Assembly: GCA_905221605.1 (NCBI GenBank) | Contig: CAJNDS010002341.1 | Location: forward strand, 237,083-301,082 | Direction: 5' to 3' | Length of the DNA: 64,000 nucleotides | Origin: Symbiodinium natans | Lineage: Eukaryota > Sar > Dinophyceae > Suessiales > Symbiodiniaceae | Part shown: positions 24,361 to 33,674 of the stretch, one piece after another | Numbering within the stretch: position 1 is the stretch's first letter | How the letters are laid out: every line of letters starts with the position of its first letter | Program-made: the position numbers and the translations under genes | The notes under the pieces: generated by a model | Told to the model about the DNA's origin: nothing | Seen by the model: only the letters and a program-made list of their open reading frames with translations | The model's database searches: none

Positions 24361-26955
24361 ATGAGCTGCATAAATCTGCACTTCAATAGACCCCCCTTTC
24401 CCCACCTCCCTGCTCGCCCAGGTCACAACTGGCAGCTCATCGACGACATCGACGCGCCGCACCTTTCGTTTGCACTGCTAGCCTCCGGGGTTGTTTCGGT
24501 TCCTGCACAGCATGCACAGAGTGATTCCGCAGACTGCCCTGCCACCATCCCATACCCGAGCCTAGAGTCTGCACCGAGCCAATCCTCCAGCGTACAAGCA
24601 ATGCAGCCTCAAGCTGTCGCACTGCATGAATCTCTGCACAAGGCCGCCAGCCGCCTGTTGGCCGAGAGGAATGCTGCATCGGGCAACCTTCAGACGGCCG
24701 CGCATTTCAGCAAGAGCTTCTCGGCCCCCTGCCTGCATGAAGCAGATGATGACCCTATCAATCCATCAAGTCCGCCACGCATCCCGCAAAGCACGCACAG
24801 CCCTGACCCCGACCTCCCTAAAGCCTGTCACCCTAAGCGCACAGTTAAGCAGGCAATCGCTCGTGCCTCTACGCCACGACATTCGGTGCATAATTTGCCG
24901 CACCGCTGCAATGCATGGGCTGCAACCCCCCCTGCAAAGGCACGCCCCGCAGCACGCATGCCACCACCAGTTCCGCCAGCCCCGCTGCAGGTGCTAATGC
25001 ACCCACCTGCACAGCGGTGGGATAATAATAATACCTTTAAGCCCACCCCCCTCGCACCACCAACCCCTAGACCCGCTCCGCGCAGCCTTGCGCTCCGCAG
25101 AGCACAACTCCCGCCATGCAAAAGCACTGCGCCGCCACGCCCCCAGGTGCCTCCCATACAGCAAGCAAAAGCGCCGCAGGCCCCACGACTGGCCTCAGCG
25201 CCAACTGTGCACAGCTTTCATGCTGTCTCCACTACGCGCGCTAGTCAAGCGCAACGCAAAGAGCGCGCTCTCACCCGCTTTATTGCCCTGCTGGTGATAG
25301 CCGGCACAGCCAGCGAGATATACACCAGCTTTCATAACAAGCCTACCTTCAATGACCACTCTCGGCAATGCATCGCAAAAAACTCAGCCAGCACACTTGA
25401 TCGCTACATCAAGTGCGTGGAGCATTTCACTGACTACCTTGCAATGTGGGGCTCATCCATGGCTGCCTGCGACTGGCCTTGCATCGCAGACTACCTGCAC
25501 TCAGCCAAGCAAAGCAAGCTGTGGGACAGGGCATGCCACCAAGCCCCCCCAACAATGTGTATTAAAGCACTGCGCTGGTTTGCACGGCAAGCGCAAATAC
25601 CGAACCTCAGCACAGCCATGTTTCAACCCCTGATCTCTGCATACCTCGTGAGAGATGGGCCTCGCGACCGGCGAGAGGCCATGCTACTGCCGATGGCCTG
25701 CGTCGTATCGTGGGAGCACTGCATTTGCCGGAAACTGGGCTCCACCAGCCTGCGGCTCTGGCTCGGCGCTGCACTGCTCTGCGTACATGCATCGCTGCGC
25801 TGGGGCGACGCACAGCGCATTGACTGGTCCTCACTGGACCTGACCAGCACGGCACTGCGCGGCACCTGCTACGCAACTAAAACCACAAGCGATGGCCAGC
25901 CGTGGGCTGTGCATTGGCGCGGTTTCACAGGCAGGGATCCCAGCACGTCCTGGGTAATCCACTGGCTGCACATCCTGCACGGCTATCTAACAGAGAATCC
26001 GCGCAGCAAACCTGATTTCATGTTCATGCAATGCAGTTTGGACGGCCCTCTGCCCGCCCTAGCATCGCCCAGCAGCTACCATCACAGCTTGCGCTGTCTT
26101 CGATGGGCATGCGCCGCACCATGGCTTTGCGCACCGCCCATCCTGACCAGCACCGAAGCCCTCAGCCTAGCACTGCACAGCCTCAAATCGTGCCTGCTTG
26201 CAGCGGCAGCGCAACGCGAGCTTCTTAAGGAGCATCGCCTTCAACACGGACACCACAGGGACAGCGCGGCACTGTACAGCCGAGACGACACTATCGCTAG
26301 CCTGCGCATACAACGCCAAATCCGCACAGCACTATGGCAGGGTTGGCAACCACAGAGATCTCAAGCCCGCGGAGGCCAAGCACCCGTCCCCGAGCCGCCT
26401 TTCCACATACACACGGGCGAGTGCCAACCCTGCCTCACGCAGTCGGACCTACAAGACCCGCAGCTGGCACGCTTCATCTCACGCCACGAAACGCTTCCAC
26501 GTGCACCGCCGTGTCTGCCGCAGACAGGTTCCAGCAGCCCCGAACCACTTAGTGATAATAGTCTGCTACAGGCATCCGCAGAAGACCCAGAAGCCGCGGA
26601 AGTTGAGCGCGCAGCCCTGCATCTGCAACTAGAGTCCAGCTCGGAGCCCGAAGGCCCCGCCTCCCCTGTCGCATCGCAGCCTTCGTCAGCCGAGAGCGAA
26701 GATGTAGCGGAGCTTAGCCTCCAGGGCACTGGAGTTCGCAACGGAGGCTGGGCCTGCACACACTGCATTACTCCAGCCAGCTGGCAGGCATACAGGTCAA
26801 CCCCTCCTAAAGAACGCAACGTTTTCATAGTGAAAACAGCGTGTGGTGTGCAACTGCGCCGCTGTGCATTTCTCACGCAACTATCCACGGCCACCTCCTT
26901 GTGCGGCAGAGCCGCGTGCAAATCAGCAAGAGCATCGGAGAACGCCGGGACCTAA
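24361..26955 (+). CDS. tyrosine recombinase of Element I
   Basis: 864 residues from the first in-frame ATG (the frame is open upstream to 24319). Residues 1-295 are Pro/Ala-rich and probably disordered. About 305-420 resembles an N-terminal SAM-like core-binding domain. The catalytic domain follows: Arg about 480 in ASLRWGD, the HxxK pair about 606-609 (HSLK), His about 632 in GHH, and Tyr about 639 in ALYSRDD. This is the R...HxxK/R...H...Y set of phage-integrase-type recombinases used by DIRS/Ngaro/VIPER-class retroelements to insert circular cDNA. The C-terminal 200 residues are Ser/Glu-rich. No internal stop, so it could be active. It is unusual in lying upstream of gag and pol. Confidence 0.88.
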   Translation: MSCINLHFNRPPFPHLPARPGHNWQLIDDIDAPHLSFALLASGVVSVPAQHAQSDSADCPATIPYPSLESAPSQSSSVQAMQPQAVALHESLHKAASRLLAERNAASGNLQTAAHFSKSFSAPCLHEADDDPINPSSPPRIPQSTHSPDPDLPKACHPKRTVKQAIARASTPRHSVHNLPHRCNAWAATPPAKARPAARMPPPVPPAPLQVLMHPPAQRWDNNNTFKPTPLAPPTPRPAPRSLALRRAQLPPCKSTAPPRPQVPPIQQAKAPQAPRLASAPTVHSFHAVSTTRASQAQRKERALTRFIALLVIAGTASEIYTSFHNKPTFNDHSRQCIAKNSASTLDRYIKCVEHFTDYLAMWGSSMAACDWPCIADYLHSAKQSKLWDRACHQAPPTMCIKALRWFARQAQIPNLSTAMFQPLISAYLVRDGPRDRREAMLLPMACVVSWEHCICRKLGSTSLRLWLGAALLCVHASLRWGDAQRIDWSSLDLTSTALRGTCYATKTTSDGQPWAVHWRGFTGRDPSTSWVIHWLHILHGYLTENPRSKPDFMFMQCSLDGPLPALASPSSYHHSLRCLRWACAAPWLCAPPILTSTEALSLALHSLKSCLLAAAAQRELLKEHRLQHGHHRDSAALYSRDDTIASLRIQRQIRTALWQGWQPQRSQARGGQAPVPEPPFHIHTGECQPCLTQSDLQDPQLARFISRHETLPRAPPCLPQTGSSSPEPLSDNSLLQASAEDPEAAEVERAALHLQLESSSEPEGPASPVASQPSSAESEDVAELSLQGTGVRNGGWACTHCITPASWQAYRSTPPKERNVFIVKTACGVQLRRCAFLTQLSTATSLCGRAACKSARASENAGT

Positions 26956-26996
26956 GCCAGATCTGCACAGTCTAGCCCTGCACTGTGGAGCCCACC

Positions 26997-28322
26997 ATGC
27001 TTGCATTCATCCGCAGCCGTTTACCCTGGCTCAATCGCACAACAGCCGCCTCTTCCCTAGTCATGGACATAGACTCCAAGCAGGATTTCAATCAGCTCTT
27101 GCAGGACTCTAACCTGCCCGAAGAGCTCTGCACTGCACTTCGCAATTCCGGATACCAGACTATTGCAGATTTTGCCTACAGTGTGCCACAGCAGCACTAC
27201 CTTGACGCGTGGCTACACGCCCAGCCCCGAGAACTCTGGGAAGAGCTTCAAGTCGAAGACATCGCACACAGCCCAGTCATCGGCCGCCTTCGCCGCTTCC
27301 TTGACAGATGCCACACGCACACCTCCGGCACCGCACCGGCCCTAGCACGAGGGGAACCACCCCCTCCAGCCAGCGTCCGCACTGCGCCTGTTGCAGAGAA
27401 CGTCTGGGCAGAGCACGCACCGCCCCGCCTCACGCCGGCCGCAGTCCAAAACATGAAAGATACCTTCACGGCAAACTACCCAGGGGAAATCCTCGACGGC
27501 AATTCTATGCCTAGCATTCGCCTACTCAGCATTGTGTACCAATGGTTCCGCCCCGGCAACGCACCGCAATGGGTGCCTTGGCAGCTACGCATGTCCGAGC
27601 GTCAATATCAGGAACTGCTCGTGGCTCGCACGGGCAAGGTCCTTCGCACAGAGGCACAGCTTATCAGCGCTGCACTTATTGACGACACGCCAGAACTCAA
27701 CATCGACCCCAACCGACTTACGCATGGCTGGTTGGCAAAAACCCAGCAGGTTTTCCGCAACGCCATCGCACTCTGTGGCGGGGCACACCTTGCTGCCCTG
27801 AAAGAACTGGACGGCAAGGTCCTCGACTATGCAACAAACAGCCCTGCACCTGAACTCGGACTCCGCACCGTCAACATGTCAGAACTCTTGGCGGCAGACA
27901 GAAAGATATGGTCTGAACTAGCGTCCATGTGCCAGCGCGGCTGGTCATTAGACGACTCCTTGCACGAGCTGACACACATCCGCAGCGATATCCATACCCT
28001 GCTTCAACCCCGCCCGCGCCCACCCAAGCAGCCCAAAGGCAAAGGCAAGGACCCCAAGGGCAAGGGGAAAGGTGGCAAAGGCCCCAAAGGGGTGCGCAAC
28101 GAGGCTCTTAAGCAAGCCCAATCCACCACTGCGCACAGCACCGCAGACCTTGTCACCATCAAGGGAGACAAGAAAATCTGCATACGCTTCAATAAGGGGA
28201 CCTGCAACAACCCCAACTGCAAATTCTTGCACATATGCGGAGTAAAACTCAGCTCCGGCGAAGCATGTGGCAAGAAACACGCCGCATGGCAACACAAAGA
28301 GCCCCCCGCGCCATCGACCTGA
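26997..28322 (+). CDS. gag-like protein of Element I, CCCH zinc finger
   Basis: 441 residues from ATG (frame open to 26985). Residues 20-350 are a mostly helical, gag-like region. A basic Pro/Lys/Gly stretch follows at about 340-365. Near 390-410 is a CCCH finger of spacing C-x7-C-x4-C-x3-H (CIRFNKGTC...CKFLH), then further Cys/His residues. The layout matches the gag ORFs of Elements II and III. The UGA stop at 28320-28322 is followed in the same frame by 14 sense codons and then the pol ATG, so a Gag-Pol readthrough product is possible. Function is inferred as RNA packaging. Confidence 0.8.
   Translation: MLAFIRSRLPWLNRTTAASSLVMDIDSKQDFNQLLQDSNLPEELCTALRNSGYQTIADFAYSVPQQHYLDAWLHAQPRELWEELQVEDIAHSPVIGRLRRFLDRCHTHTSGTAPALARGEPPPPASVRTAPVAENVWAEHAPPRLTPAAVQNMKDTFTANYPGEILDGNSMPSIRLLSIVYQWFRPGNAPQWVPWQLRMSERQYQELLVARTGKVLRTEAQLISAALIDDTPELNIDPNRLTHGWLAKTQQVFRNAIALCGGAHLAALKELDGKVLDYATNSPAPELGLRTVNMSELLAADRKIWSELASMCQRGWSLDDSLHELTHIRSDIHTLLQPRPRPPKQPKGKGKDPKGKGKGGKGPKGVRNEALKQAQSTTAHSTADLVTIKGDKKICIRFNKGTCNNPNCKFLHICGVKLSSGEACGKKHAAWQHKEPPAPST
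28320..28322 (+). promoter_or_regulatory. in-frame UGA between gag and pol (candidate readthrough stop), Element I
   Basis: The codon context is ACC UGA CAA. The frame stays open from here through pol. The same arrangement occurs in Elements II and III. Confidence 0.6.
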
Positions 28323-28364
28323 CAAAGTCCGGGGGGCAACAGCCGGGGAAACCCGCCGGACATC

Positions 28365-29672
28365 ATGCAGCCAGTGCCCCCCCCGGCACCAACATGCACC
28401 CTAAGCCCCGGGAAAAGCACACCTGAATCGCCTGCACCGGCACCTAACCCCAACCCAGCCCCAGCTGGGGTCCTCACGCCTCACCCTAATAGCCATAAAG
28501 CAGAGCAAGCCGCGCATGCCATGCCATCCTTGCATGCTCGGCAACCAAGCGCAGACAGCACCTACTCCTGCACAAGCAGCTGCGCAGGGCCCGACGAGGA
28601 GGCAAGCCCCTCTGTCAAAATGCCTTCGCAGGGCACTGCCAGCCCCCCCCGACTGCTTCTCGACCTTTTCTCCGGTAGCACCGCACCGCTCAGCGCAGCA
28701 GCTCGGCTCTGGGCCTCGACTGCGTCGAGCCGATCGACGCCCGAATCAACAAAGCACAACATCTTGCAAGATGACTTCTTTCGCGTACTGCAACGCCTCT
28801 GCTGGTCGGGTTTAATAGGGTTTATATGGTCAGCACCGCCCTGCGCAGAATTCTCACGCCTCAAACTACTGCCAGGAGGGCCCAAGCCACTCCGAACACC
28901 TGAGCACATGGACGGTGTCCCGAACCTCACCTCAGCAGAACAGCGACGCGTCAACGACAGCACGGAGATCCACCAGCGCAGCAGGACTCTCCTGCGCGCC
29001 AGTTTCGCCAAAGGCTCCGCAGGAGGTTTCGAGCAACCCCCGAACGCCATGTCCTGGCTGCAACCAGACAACGTGCACCTCCTTAAAGAAATCGGGGCCA
29101 CATGTGCACACGTTGCGGCCTGTGCACACGACCTGGACGTGCACAAATCCTGGGCCTTCTGCGGCACTAACAAAGAACTGGCGAACCTTCAGAGCACATG
29201 CCAGCACGGGGAAGGAGCACACACGCGCCTGCAAAACAAGCGCACCGCAACAGGTGAGTTCATGAGCTCGCAATGCGCTGCATATCCCCCTTCGTTGGCT
29301 GCACAGCTGGCCTCCATCGCAGCCTTGTCAGTAACACAAAAGCTGGGCTCGACAATTGGCATCCAACAGGCGCTCTCGCTCCTGCCATCGGAGTTTTCTC
29401 CGATCCCACGCCCGATTGTCTGTGATGGTTCTGGCAACAGCAGCACAGCCGACCAATGCCTGCCTCAGCAGTCGACTTGCCTGAAGCAACTCAGGGAGGC
29501 CTTCCTCGCGTTCATCGCAGACCACGACCTGGCAACCCGTATCCGCAAACACTTGGAGGCAGCAAAAGATGAGCACCCCCTGAGCCAGGAAGAGCAGCTG
29601 CAACTTGCAGCAATCGCTCATGCCATCATCCATCCCAACTGCACTGACGCCAACTGCCTCAGCATCCGCGAA
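28365..29672 (+). CDS. pol of Element I, 5' part: methyltransferase-like domain
   Basis: The first 436 codons of pol; the remainder lies beyond Element III, from 36523. Residues 1-90 are Pro-rich. Residues about 97-325 look like a Rossmann, C5-methyltransferase-like domain: motif I LLLDLFSGSTAPLS (97-110), a PC motif in APPCAEFSR (157-165), and EQPPNAMSW (223-231) in the place of the ENV motif. The linker near 370-435 also occurs in Element III. With Element III present the frame runs 18 codons into its B2 repeat and stops at 29726. Catalysis is unproven: the Cys of the PPC motif is present, but target-recognition features were not identified. Confidence 0.72.
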
Positions 29673-29856
29673 GTTCACAAAACGAAGACTGCAGCCACTT
29701 TACTCAAAGCACTGAGTGCACACTAAGAAAGCTACAGATATAAGTGCTCTACATTCTCACGTCAGTCGGTCCCCTGTTTTCGAACATGGTGGTATGAGCA
29801 TCCGGCAAGCAAATCCACGAAAAGCAAAAGGAAGATGCGAATCACAAATCTCACCC
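29673..29856 (-). repeat. Element III repeat B2
   Basis: 184 bp, one mismatch to 30089-30272. Its outer end supplies 18 spurious codons to the interrupted Element I pol. Confidence 0.95.
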
Positions 29857-29944
29857 TGCTAACAACAGTACAGTATGTAGCAAATATAAGATAGACCAAT
29901 AGAAACCTGATTCGCAAAGCGAACCCCGGGTGGGTCCGGGTGGG

Positions 29945-30089
29945 TAAAACATAAAAGCAAGCTATGCATTCATGCAAGCGACTGAGCGGACTCTCTCTTT
30001 CAAGCTCGCGAGCAAAGTGGCTGCCGGCAACAAAATAGCGTAAGTGTTACACTTCGTTTGCAAACATCGTTGAGTAAACACAACAACCG
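29945..30089 (-). repeat. Element III repeat A2
   Basis: 145 bp, matches 36381-36523 apart from a 2-bp indel. It directly adjoins B1. Confidence 0.95.
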
Positions 30090-30272
30090 TTCACAAAACG
30101 AAGACTGCAGCCACTTTACTCAAAGCACTGAGTGCACACTAAGAAAGCTACAGATATAAGTGCTCTACATTCTCACGTCAGTCGGTCCCCTGTTTTCGAA
30201 CATGGTGGTATGAGAATCCGGCAAGCAAATCCACGAAAAGCAAAAGGAAGATGCGAATCACAAATCTCACCC
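30089..30272 (-). repeat. Element III repeat B1
   Basis: 184 bp, matches 29673-29856 with one substitution. Confidence 0.95.
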
Positions 30273-30597
30273 AGAAAGATTCTACCATGCAGAGTAAACA
30301 GGAGACCGAACGCCCTAGCATATCCCAAGGTAAGAACGTGTTCGCGGCTACTGCAACTCTCAAGCGAAAGATGTGAAGGCCTGCACGCACAGAGGACCAG
30401 CACTGATGGGGAAGCCGAAGCAACCGCGCACCACCAGATAGGCACTCCGGCAGACTGATGGGACGCCCGAGGAAAAGACACACCATCCCAACGGGGGAAG
30501 ACTAGCAACCGCGCACCGTTGGTAAATGTGCCCACAGGCTGTACGCTGTTGGAATGCGAAAGGTACCAAAAGAAGTAGGCGAAGATGGAGACCGTGC

Positions 30598-31885
30598 TTA
30601 ATCCCGAGGCGGATCCCACAGAAGCGTAGCGTCTGCAGGCCAAACTCGCACATCAGTGCGGAAATGCCAAAGTCTGGAAAGTGGCAGATCCACCCTGTGT
30701 GACAGCTGCCACTCTGCGGGCAGTGCAGAAACTCCATCCCAACGCGACAGGAAATCAGCTTGGTCGTTGGCGCCTGGAACATGGCCTACCTCCAAAGCAA
30801 TGCCTGACAATGCACTGAAAGTAGCCATCTTCTGCAGAAACAAGCACACCGGATAAGTTGTTGAAAACATCTTATTGATTGAGCTCTCCGCCCCAGTGTT
30901 GTCGCTCAACGTCTGCAAGCGGACGCAAAGGCGGCCCGAGGGGATTGCTGTAGCCACCAACATGAGGAGGGCATGTTGGGCTAGCGTTTCATAAGACGTT
31001 ATATCGCGCTCAGCCGCTGCTTGAACTAGGACCCCTAAATCCAAGAAATCTGCAACCGCAAACCGCTCTGAGAACCAAATATTGTGGCCCTCCCCGAAAG
31101 AAGCAAAGCCACCTATGCCGATCTTGTCGCCCTGTGCCATAGCATCAGCCGCTGCCATTTGCGGTGACATAGCAGGCGGTGACCGCAACATACGGAAAGT
31201 AGGCCCTGACATAGCCCAACGCAGCCAGAACTGCAAAAAGGCCTTGCTCAAAGCCGACAACCTGCGTTTGGAAGTGCGCGGATCAGCCACACGCAGCCAG
31301 AGCCTCTTGCCTGAAGGCTGAACCAAGCGCAGGTCCGATTTGCGACGCAGCTCAACGTGCTTGGCTGATAATAACTTACCACCCACCGGAATGCCAGATC
31401 CCGCCGGAGAGCTTGTGAACACCAGCTTATCATCAAGCGCTGAAGGCACCGCAGCCCAAACCCCAGGATTCAAGCTGAAACTCGTGGCTAGCGGCCTTGC
31501 CATATCCTCATACAAGCAACTTAACCAAGGCTTCAGATGTGGAACGATCTGAATGACCCAATGCAACAGGCCAATGAGCGATTCCAGTTCCTTCTTTGAA
31601 GTGGTTTTTGGTTTTAGAACAGCCAAACACATGTGCAAGATTTTTGCCAATTTGTCCTCAGGCAAACTGAAAGTGCAAGACCCCAGGTGAAAATTCCAGC
31701 CGATCCAACGCACAGTCAGCCCCAATTGCAATTTGGCCCAACTTATAGGGACGCTGAAGCAGGCGCAAAATGCAAGGATCAAGCTGGAGCACAACTCTAT
31801 CACGCCCTTGTTCTGGATCAGGAAAAAATCGTCCACGTACGCAAACAGAGCGTGAGCGACCCACAAAATCCTTACAATTTTCCAG
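30598..31885 (-). pseudogene. RT (C-terminal part)/RNase H fragment of Element III
   Basis: The frame starts just before the RT active site (ALFAYVDDFF, about 31830) and continues through RT connection and RNase H segments (AAADAMAQGDKIGIGG, SDNTGAESSIN, GANDQADFLSRWDG). The RT fingers and early palm are absent: the linker LRKHVLENC, in another frame, runs straight into the YVDD region. Compared with Element I, roughly 300 codons have been deleted. It therefore cannot encode a working RT. Confidence 0.85.
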
Positions 31886-32114
31886 GACATGCTTGCGCAG
31901 GCGCATGGGAACATGATGCTCTGCCAACCATGGCAGCCAAGCCTGACGAAGATCCCGAAGCAGATCCGACTGACCTGGCGGCGGTGCTGACCAGTCTGGC
32001 AGTGAGTAAATCCCCCCCCCATCTTGATTTGCCCTTGGCATTGCATCATGAGACTTCACAGGGAGAGCTTGACAACACTGCTGCAAGGACAGAAACGAGG
32101 CTTCCACGGAACCC

Positions 32115-33596
32115 TCAAACAAGAGGAGCCACTGCGTCCGCAAACTTTTCACAAAGCTCCCGCGGAAACTCAGCCGTACTTTTGGAGAGCCAATTGCCAT
32201 CAGCATCACGCACGCCGCGAATATCAAAGTGCTCACTATAAGCATGCGCACACGTAGCTGCAAGACTTTGCAAAGGCCGCCAGCTAGACGCCAGAAGCCA
32301 ATGCTTGTGAAGCGAAACCCCAACACTGCATGCTGGAATCACAACCAGGTCTGCGCTAACCAACCGAAGGAAGGCCTGCACTTCACGTAACAGCCAACTT
32401 AGAGCATTACGAGGTTGCTCCAGGGAGACATGCGCGCCGGCGGCAAAAGCCACCTCCAGGATAGCCAAGCACCGCGTCAACAACAGCTTGCTGGTGTGCA
32501 AACGAGCTTGTTCTTCTGCCGACAGATCCGGCAGTCCTTCCGGGTAATCCTCTGTGCGAATGGGGCGAGGACCATCGCCATCAAGTGTTTTGAGGCGAGA
32601 AAACTCAAGGCAAATTGGACTAGCATGTGCAAATTTGACAATGCCGCTTGAAGCCACTCGTAACAGGGCATGGAAGGCTGAATCATTAAGCAAATCTTGC
32701 ATGACCGAATCTCGGATGATATCGATGGGGAGACAGGAAACGCCACGCTGCAACATTGCCTCAGACAACGGAGCGCAAGCGCCCGAACAAACATCCAGAA
32801 AGACTTGCATTTGCCAACCCTCCGTAGGAACTACGTTCAGAGCGGGCTGCTCCGAAGGCGAAGGCGGCACAGAAGGAACTAGCACGCCATCCGAAGCCAC
32901 TGGCAAAGGAAAACCAAGATCCACAAGGGCAGCCCGAGCTGCCGGAGCCATCACCTCGAGCCCTGGCACCGAGTATGCCGTAATGGCCCAGCGTGTGCCC
33001 CCCTCCCAGGGCATTGTAGCATGAAGCTGTTCGCAGGGGAAAGAGACAGGATTGTCATGCGAACTGACCACACGACCCGGCACCAGCTCAGTGGAATGCG
33101 GCAGAGGCATCATGACCTCCCCAGCTGGATCTGCCAGCCACAATTCGCCCTTTGAAAAAGAACCGACTGAAACTGTATGGTTTTCTGTATGTGGGAGGTT
33201 GCCAGAATCGGAATGCAGTCTAGTCTGAACGTTGCGCGAAAGACAAATGGATGTCCAAGAGGCTGAAGGAAAACATGCTCGCAAGAAAACATTCAAGAAG
33301 CGACAACTCTCCTGGTACATTTGTGTAATGGCCGTCAGGCCAACCTTGGAATTGCCGAACATGGCTCCCAAATTAAAATAACCGGAGTATTCGCCCACTA
33401 TGGAAGGTCGTGCTGACCTACGCGATTGCCAAAAATGCTCTTGCAAATGACGCAAACAACCGGAAAAATCTGGCTCCGAAAGAGGTGCTGTCGGTGCAAG
33501 TGGGACAGGACTGGACACAAGAGTGGCCTGAGCAACATTGACTGCCGTAGAAAGGGGCGCCTCAGAGTGAAAGCCAGGCCTGCCTGCACCAGGCAT
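32115..33596 (-). CDS. Element III pol N-terminal part: 2OG-Fe(II) dioxygenase-like plus methyltransferase-like domains
   Basis: About 493 residues; the frame is open upstream to the gag UGA. Residues about 45-210 look like a double-stranded beta-helix dioxygenase: an HxD pair (HSD, about 128-130) followed by Asn, GELWL (about 150-154), then His about 192 and Arg about 202 in LHATMPWEGGTRWAITAY. That is the HxD...H...R set that binds iron and 2-oxoglutarate, with spacing typical of the superfamily (possibly TET/JBP-like). Residues about 264-440 repeat the Element I methyltransferase-like domain: FLDVCSGACAPLS, PID, ASPICLEFSR and LEQPRNALSW. The frame breaks near 32115 and the linker continues in another frame to about 31860. 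Confidence 0.7.
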   Translation of the reverse strand: MPGAGRPGFHSEAPLSTAVNVAQATLVSSPVPLAPTAPLSEPDFSGCLRHLQEHFWQSRRSARPSIVGEYSGYFNLGAMFGNSKVGLTAITQMYQESCRFLNVFLRACFPSASWTSICLSRNVQTRLHSDSGNLPHTENHTVSVGSFSKGELWLADPAGEVMMPLPHSTELVPGRVVSSHDNPVSFPCEQLHATMPWEGGTRWAITAYSVPGLEVMAPAARAALVDLGFPLPVASDGVLVPSVPPSPSEQPALNVVPTEGWQMQVFLDVCSGACAPLSEAMLQRGVSCLPIDIIRDSVMQDLLNDSAFHALLRVASSGIVKFAHASPICLEFSRLKTLDGDGPRPIRTEDYPEGLPDLSAEEQARLHTSKLLLTRCLAILEVAFAAGAHVSLEQPRNALSWLLREVQAFLRLVSADLVVIPACSVGVSLHKHWLLASSWRPLQSLAATCAHAYSEHFDIRGVRDADGNWLSKSTAEFPRELCEKFADAVAPLV

Positions 33597-33671
33597 CTGC
33601 AATGCGGCCGCATCAGAAGAGCTACCTGTATCGCCCGAGGACTCTGCCGCAACTGAGTCCCCCGGGCCCCT

Positions 33672-33674
33672 TCA
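33672..33674 (-). promoter_or_regulatory. in-frame UGA between gag and pol, Element III
   Basis: Context CAU UGA AGG. The next in-frame codons run without a stop into the dioxygenase-methyltransferase ORF. Confidence 0.6.
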
